DNA of 64,000 nt from Hymenobacter chitinivorans DSM 11115 (lineage in GTDB: Bacteria > Bacteroidota > Bacteroidia > Cytophagales > Hymenobacteraceae), in contig NZ_PGFA01000001.1 of assembly GCF_002797555.1 (NCBI RefSeq), forward strand, positions 682,001 to 746,000. The letters run 5' to 3'. Positions 60,588 to 64,000 of the stretch are shown here, one piece after another. Under the pieces are notes generated by a model. The model did not search any database and was not told the origin of the DNA. It worked only from the letters and a program-made list of their open reading frames with translations. Both the position numbers and the translations under genes were made by a program. Every line of letters starts with the position of its first letter. Positions within the stretch are counted from its first letter, which is position 1.

Positions 60588-61601
60588 TTATTCCCACTGC
60601 TGCCAGGGCATTACTTCGCCTACTTTCGGCGCGTGCAGTTCGGCCCGCAGCATGCCGCCGGCCGCCACTTCCTGCAGGGTCCGGATAGGTTCGGAGGCCG
60701 GCTCGTCGCTCAAGTCGAAGGTGCCGTGGTGCATGGGCACCAGGTGGCCGGCGCGCAGCACGTTGGCCGCCTTGGCCGCCTCATGGGGGTTGGTGTGGCT
60801 GAGCTGCATCATAAAGGCCGGTTTGTAGGCCCCAATGCCCAGCAGGCAGATGTCGAGGGGGCCAAATTGGCGCTCAATGTCTTCGAAATGGTCGGCGTAG
60901 GCCGAGTCGCCGCCGAAGTAGATAAGCTTGTCCTGGGTCCGGATCAGAAAGCTGCCCCAGAGCACCTTGTTTAAATCGGTGAGGCCGCGGCGGTGCCAGT
61001 GGGCGGCGGGTAGGTAGTAGATGTCCAGCGGCGCGTCGGGCCCCAGGTCGTACTGCTGCCACCAGCCGGCTTCCTGCACCTGCAGCGTGGAGGCCATGCC
61101 CGTGAGCAGCGGGGCCATGCGCAGGGAAGTCAGCACCCGCAGGCCGGGGTTCTGCCGGGCCACGAGCTTAATGGACGCCTCGTCCAGATGGTCGCGGTGG
61201 CCGTGGCTGAGCAGCAGCAGGTCGATAGTGGTGAGTTCCTCGGGGCGGCAGGGTAGGGGGTGGCGGCGCTTCAGAAACGTGGAATCGAACAGCAGCGGGT
61301 CGAAGAGCAGGGTAATGCCCTGGGTACGCAGCACGAAGGAGGCGTGGCCCAGCCACACCAGCCCGTCGTCCTGGCCCGCCAGAAATTCGGCGCAGTTCAC
61401 CACGGCCGGGGCCCAGGTGTCGGCTTTCTTTTCTTCCTTCTGCGGGTTTTCGGTCAGGAGTTTCCAGCGCAGCACGTTGCTGAACTCGGGCGTGTAGAGC
61501 TCCTCGCCGTTGGCAAATTGGCTACCGAAGAGCTTGTTGCCGGGGTAACCGGCTTTCACGGTGCGGAGTTGTTCGTTGCGCAGGTAAGTAGTACGGGCCA
61601 T
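60588..61601 (-). CDS. MBL-fold metal-dependent hydrolase (UlaG/NAPE-PLD-like)
   Basis: Cytosolic metallo-beta-lactamase-fold hydrolase of 337 aa. The first strand pair VWLGHASFVLRTQGITLLFD and PLLF is the UlaG/NAPE-PLD type entry. The metal site is LLLSHGHRDHLDEAS near residue 133, then a His in YYLPAAHWHRRGLTD near residue 200 and Asp in YFGGDSAYADHFEDI near 228. The final ligand His is in LVPMHHGTFDLSDEP. Relatives hydrolyse lactone phosphates or N-acyl phosphatidylethanolamine; the substrate here is unknown. Confidence 0.92.
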   Translation of the reverse strand: MARTTYLRNEQLRTVKAGYPGNKLFGSQFANGEELYTPEFSNVLRWKLLTENPQKEEKKADTWAPAVVNCAEFLAGQDDGLVWLGHASFVLRTQGITLLFDPLLFDSTFLKRRHPLPCRPEELTTIDLLLLSHGHRDHLDEASIKLVARQNPGLRVLTSLRMAPLLTGMASTLQVQEAGWWQQYDLGPDAPLDIYYLPAAHWHRRGLTDLNKVLWGSFLIRTQDKLIYFGGDSAYADHFEDIERQFGPLDICLLGIGAYKPAFMMQLSHTNPHEAAKAANVLRAGHLVPMHHGTFDLSDEPASEPIRTLQEVAAGGMLRAELHAPKVGEVMPWQQWE

Positions 61602-61699
61602 GCGGGCAGCTAAGGGAGTAGAACGACGGGCGCCAAAGAAACAGCAAAGCCCCGGAAACTTCCCGGGGCCTGCGTATTCTACTGTAAAAAACGGCGGGC

Positions 61700-62290
61700 T
61701 TAGTAGCCGAACGGACCGAGGGAATACGGCGAGTAGCCCGGGGCCACGCCGTTGGACACCCGCACGCCGCCCGAAATGGTCATGTGCTCAGTGATTTTGA
61801 AGTCGGCCCGCATATTCACGCCCGAGCCCTGGTTGCTGAAGCCCGCGTAGGGGTTTACGCCGTTGCCGAAGGTGTTCGGGGTCAGGTCTTTCCAGGCCGA
61901 GCCCACCAGCGTCACCCGCGGCGACAAGGCGTAAGCTCCGCCGCCCTGGATGAGGTAGCGGTTCAGGCCGCTGAGGCCAATGGTGCGGGCGCCCTCGGGC
62001 GTAGTGGCCCCAATGCCGGGCACGATGTGCATGTAGGTGAGCCCCGCAAACACCGAAAACCGCTTGGTAAGCTGGTAGGAAGCCAGGGGCGTGAGGTAGG
62101 AAGCCGAGCCGAACCGCCCCGCCGTGACAAAGCCGGCACTCATGCTGTACGAGGCCCGCGGCCCGACCAGGCCCAGCTTGGGGGCCGCGTCGGCGGGTAC
62201 GGGCGCGGTAGGCAGGGTGGTGGTTTGGGCCCGGGCGGCCCCGGCTGATACGCCCAGCAGTACTGCAACGGTGAGGATAGAACGATGCAT
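61700..62290 (-). CDS. Small outer-membrane beta-barrel-like protein
   Basis: Protein of 196 aa from ATG 62290, with signal peptide (LTVAVLLGVSAGAARAQ). The mature part alternates short amphipathic strands and Gly turns: SYSMSAGFVTAGRFGSASYL, then LTKRFSVFAGLTYMHIVPG, ending with MRADFKITEHMTISGGVRVS. This suits an eight-stranded barrel, though the C-terminus (YSLGPFGY) ends in an aromatic residue as porin-like barrels do. No family is recognised. TATCTTG lies about 40 bp upstream. Confidence 0.72.
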   Translation of the reverse strand: MHRSILTVAVLLGVSAGAARAQTTTLPTAPVPADAAPKLGLVGPRASYSMSAGFVTAGRFGSASYLTPLASYQLTKRFSVFAGLTYMHIVPGIGATTPEGARTIGLSGLNRYLIQGGGAYALSPRVTLVGSAWKDLTPNTFGNGVNPYAGFSNQGSGVNMRADFKITEHMTISGGVRVSNGVAPGYSPYSLGPFGY

Positions 62291-62422
62291 AGCCAAGGGA
62301 AAAGAGAAGTAACGACTCGGTAAGGTCAACAAGATACGAAACGATGCGGCCGGAAAAAGAATGCCCGCGGCGGGCCCCGCGGTAAAATTTCTCTATTTAG
62401 CGGGTCCTTACTAGTATTTGTT

Positions 62423-63076
62423 ATGACCGACTTCGTTTTCTACCAACAGTTTCCCAACCCGGAAGTTGCCGCCCCGCTGCTGGAGCTGCTGCGGCAGCAC
62501 GCGGTGCCCTTCGAAACCAGCTTCGATAAGCCCAGCTTCGACCCCAGCTTTGCGCATAACCAGACGAGCACCCATTTCGTGGTAAAGTTGCAGGCGGCCG
62601 ACTTCGAAACGGCCCGTGGCCTGGAAGAAGACCAGAACCAGCAGCTCATCGGCCAGGTCGACCCGGGGCACTACCTGTTCACCTTCACCGATGCCGAGCT
62701 GGCCGACGTGCTGCTCAAGCCCGACGAGTGGAACAGCTTCGACGTGACCCTGGCCCGGCAGATTCTGCAGGACCGCGGCACGGTTATCAGCCCCGAGGCG
62801 GCCCGCCTGCTGCGGCAGCAGCGCACCGCCGACCTGGCCCGGCCCGAACCCTCCCAGAAAGCCTGGATTCTGTGGGGCTACGCCACGGCGCTGCTGGGCG
62901 GCCTGTTTGCCTTTTTCATTGGCTGGCACCTGTATACCCACCGTAAAACCCTGCCCGACGGCCGCCGGGTGCACGCCTTCAGCGCCCCCGACCGGCTCCA
63001 CGGCCTGCGCATCATGGTGCTGGGCGGCGTCATGCTGGTGCTGCTGGTTTGCTTCCGGATTTACCGGGAAAGCTAA
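62423..63076 (+). CDS. Hypothetical protein with DUF2007-like N-terminus and two C-terminal helices
   Basis: Protein of 217 aa. The N-terminal 130 residues are soluble, with FVFYQQFPNPEVAAPLLELL and HFVVKLQAADFETARGLEED, patterns like DUF2007 (putative signal-transducing) domains. A helical part includes NSFDVTLARQILQDRGTVIS. Two membrane helices then follow (about residues 150-170 with GYATALLGGLFAFFIGWHLY, and 195-213). The stop overlaps that of the MFS gene by 4 bp. Function unknown. Confidence 0.72.
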   Translation: MTDFVFYQQFPNPEVAAPLLELLRQHAVPFETSFDKPSFDPSFAHNQTSTHFVVKLQAADFETARGLEEDQNQQLIGQVDPGHYLFTFTDAELADVLLKPDEWNSFDVTLARQILQDRGTVISPEAARLLRQQRTADLARPEPSQKAWILWGYATALLGGLFAFFIGWHLYTHRKTLPDGRRVHAFSAPDRLHGLRIMVLGGVMLVLLVCFRIYRES

Positions 63077-64000
63077 GCCGCCGAACTGGCCCGCAGCAGG
63101 CGCCCGGCTTGCCAGGCCACGGCTCCCACGCACAGGGCAAACCAGGCGAAGGGCAGCTCCAGCCGTGCCACCGACAAGGCCCCGCCCACCAGAATCGTGG
63201 TAAAGCTGGCCAGGCCCTGCACCGCCTGGTTCAGGCCGAAGATTTCGCCCCGGTCGGCCTCGGTGGTGCGCTGGGCCAGCAAGCCTTCCAGCAGCCCCTG
63301 AATCAGGGAAATGGTGAGGCAGTCGAGCGTGACTACCACGTAGAGGGCCGGGCGGGAAGCACCAATCAGGCCGTAGGCGCCCAGAATCGGGACGCTGGCC
63401 AGGGCCAGCCAGAAAATGGCCCGGGGCTTGTTGAGCCTATCGGCCAGGAAGGTGTAGAAGCCGTAGTTGATGGCAATGCTTAGGGCCCCGAAATACATGA
63501 AAAAGTAGGACAAGGCCCGGGCGTCCATCTGCTGCGGGCCCAGGCTGGCGAAGGGCACGAAGTAGAAATAGTAGCCGGTGCTCATCGTCAGGGCCACCTG
63601 CATGAGCACGATGGTGCGGAGCCGGCCGTCGGGGTCCTTGGCTTGCAGCCGGCTCCAGATGGTCAGCACGTTGAGGGCCCGGCTCAGTTCAGCCCGCAGC
63701 TCGGCGCCCCGCACCCCGTTGGGCCGGGTGTGGGTTTCGCGCAGCAGCAGGCTCAGGGCAATATTTACCGCGGCCAGGCCCACGGCCAGCCCCACCACGT
63801 AGCGGGCCTGCTGGGCGGGCTCCACGGCGGCCACCGTGAGCAAGGCGCCGGCCACCATGGGCCCCAGCACGAAGCCCAGGGAAATGATGGCGCCTTCCAG
63901 CCCCAGATTCTTGAACAGATTTTCGGGCGGCGAAATATCGGTAATGGCCGAGCGGACCGTGGCGTACATGCCGTTGGTAAACCCGTCGCTGAGCCGGTTG
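63073..64000 (-). CDS. MFS transporter (partial, N-terminus beyond right edge)
   Basis: C-terminal 309 codons of a major facilitator superfamily transporter; the frame is open through base 64000. The visible part begins NRLSDGFTNGMYATVRSAI and GLEGAIISLGFVLGPMVAGA, which match helices 4-5 with the MFS motif-C-like GxxxGP. A central loop (about residues 100-130) is followed by six helices (such as YFFMYFGALSIAINYGFYTF and LADRLNKPRAIFWLALASVP) ending in RLLRASSAA. Tetracycline-resistance-type (TetA-like) architecture is suggested, but the substrate is unknown. Confidence 0.88.
   Translation of the reverse strand, partial: NRLSDGFTNGMYATVRSAITDISPPENLFKNLGLEGAIISLGFVLGPMVAGALLTVAAVEPAQQARYVVGLAVGLAAVNIALSLLLRETHTRPNGVRGAELRAELSRALNVLTIWSRLQAKDPDGRLRTIVLMQVALTMSTGYYFYFVPFASLGPQQMDARALSYFFMYFGALSIAINYGFYTFLADRLNKPRAIFWLALASVPILGAYGLIGASRPALYVVVTLDCLTISLIQGLLEGLLAQRTTEADRGEIFGLNQAVQGLASFTTILVGGALSVARLELPFAWFALCVGAVAWQAGRLLRASSAA

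Noticed and set aside
1..64000. tRNA, rRNA, insertion sequence or prophage genes
   Set aside because: No cloverleaf-like segment, ribosomal RNA stretch, transposase, integrase or phage structural protein was recognised by reading; a tRNAscan or Infernal run would be the decisive test.

Overview
The window looks like chromosomal DNA of a high-GC member of the Bacteroidota, most likely Hymenobacter or a close relative in the Hymenobacteraceae. The reasons are: T9SS type A C-terminal sorting domains, the Bacteroidota promoter boxes TTTG / TAnnTTTG, weak or absent Shine-Dalgarno sequences, typical families (DUF2911, DUF547, M13 lipoprotein peptidase, YcxB-like, DUF892), and intergenic gaps full of palindromes and degenerate short repeats. 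The genus is inferred, not proven. No rRNA, tRNA, CRISPR, transposase or phage gene was found.

Layout. 1-6.5 kb (minus strand): YitT-type membrane protein (runs off the left edge), CPA1 cation/proton antiporter, a possible small secreted protein, an OmpR-type two-component pair and a SulP permease. 6.6-9.1 kb: MaoC-like hydratase, zinc-dependent phospholipase C-like protein, STAS-like protein. 9.1-15.1 kb: a complete RND efflux operon (adaptor, HAE1 pump, TolC), with a four-copy palindromic repeat between adaptor and pump. 15.2-17.7 kb: DUF892 protein, an alkyltransferase-like protein without the catalytic Cys, and an unknown secreted protein. 17.8-21.9 kb: a regulatory locus of a small Cys-containing protein, three paralogous seven-helix membrane proteins, a NarL-type kinase with no sensor domain and a receiver with no output domain. 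21.9-26.1 kb: xseB/xseA and an M13 peptidase.

26.1-36 kb: a repeat-dense gap, then small house-keeping and envelope genes (lipoprotein, cyclophilin, a second phospholipase C-like protein, unknown 345-aa protein, CinA-C, amidohydrolase, acyl-CoA-binding protein, CDGSH protein, NTF2-like, GNAT, coiled-coil protein, second STAS-like protein). 36-45.3 kb: deoxynucleoside kinase, DUF2461, RtcB-like ligase, DUF547, MOSC protein, S8 protease and a T9SS-exported protein. 45.5-64 kb: large PIG-L protein, PAP2 phosphatase, a 52-aa membrane protein coupled to a sodium:solute symporter, DUF2911, two YcxB-like proteins, an ExbD-like protein, an ABC exporter, a TonB-C protein, a second symporter, a repetitive T9SS-exported protein, an MBL hydrolase, a small outer-membrane protein, an unknown two-helix protein and an MFS transporter (runs off the right edge).

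Two things stand out. First, the locus at 17.8-21.9 kb has the parts of a signalling pathway split over separate proteins: membrane sensors in trans, a bare kinase and a bare receiver, with ATGA start/stop overlaps between the last three genes. Second, the gaps hold several unrelated repeat classes: a nested-palindrome element of up to about 300 bp in four copies, two degenerate 21-bp tandem arrays with different consensus, and several long inverted repeats.
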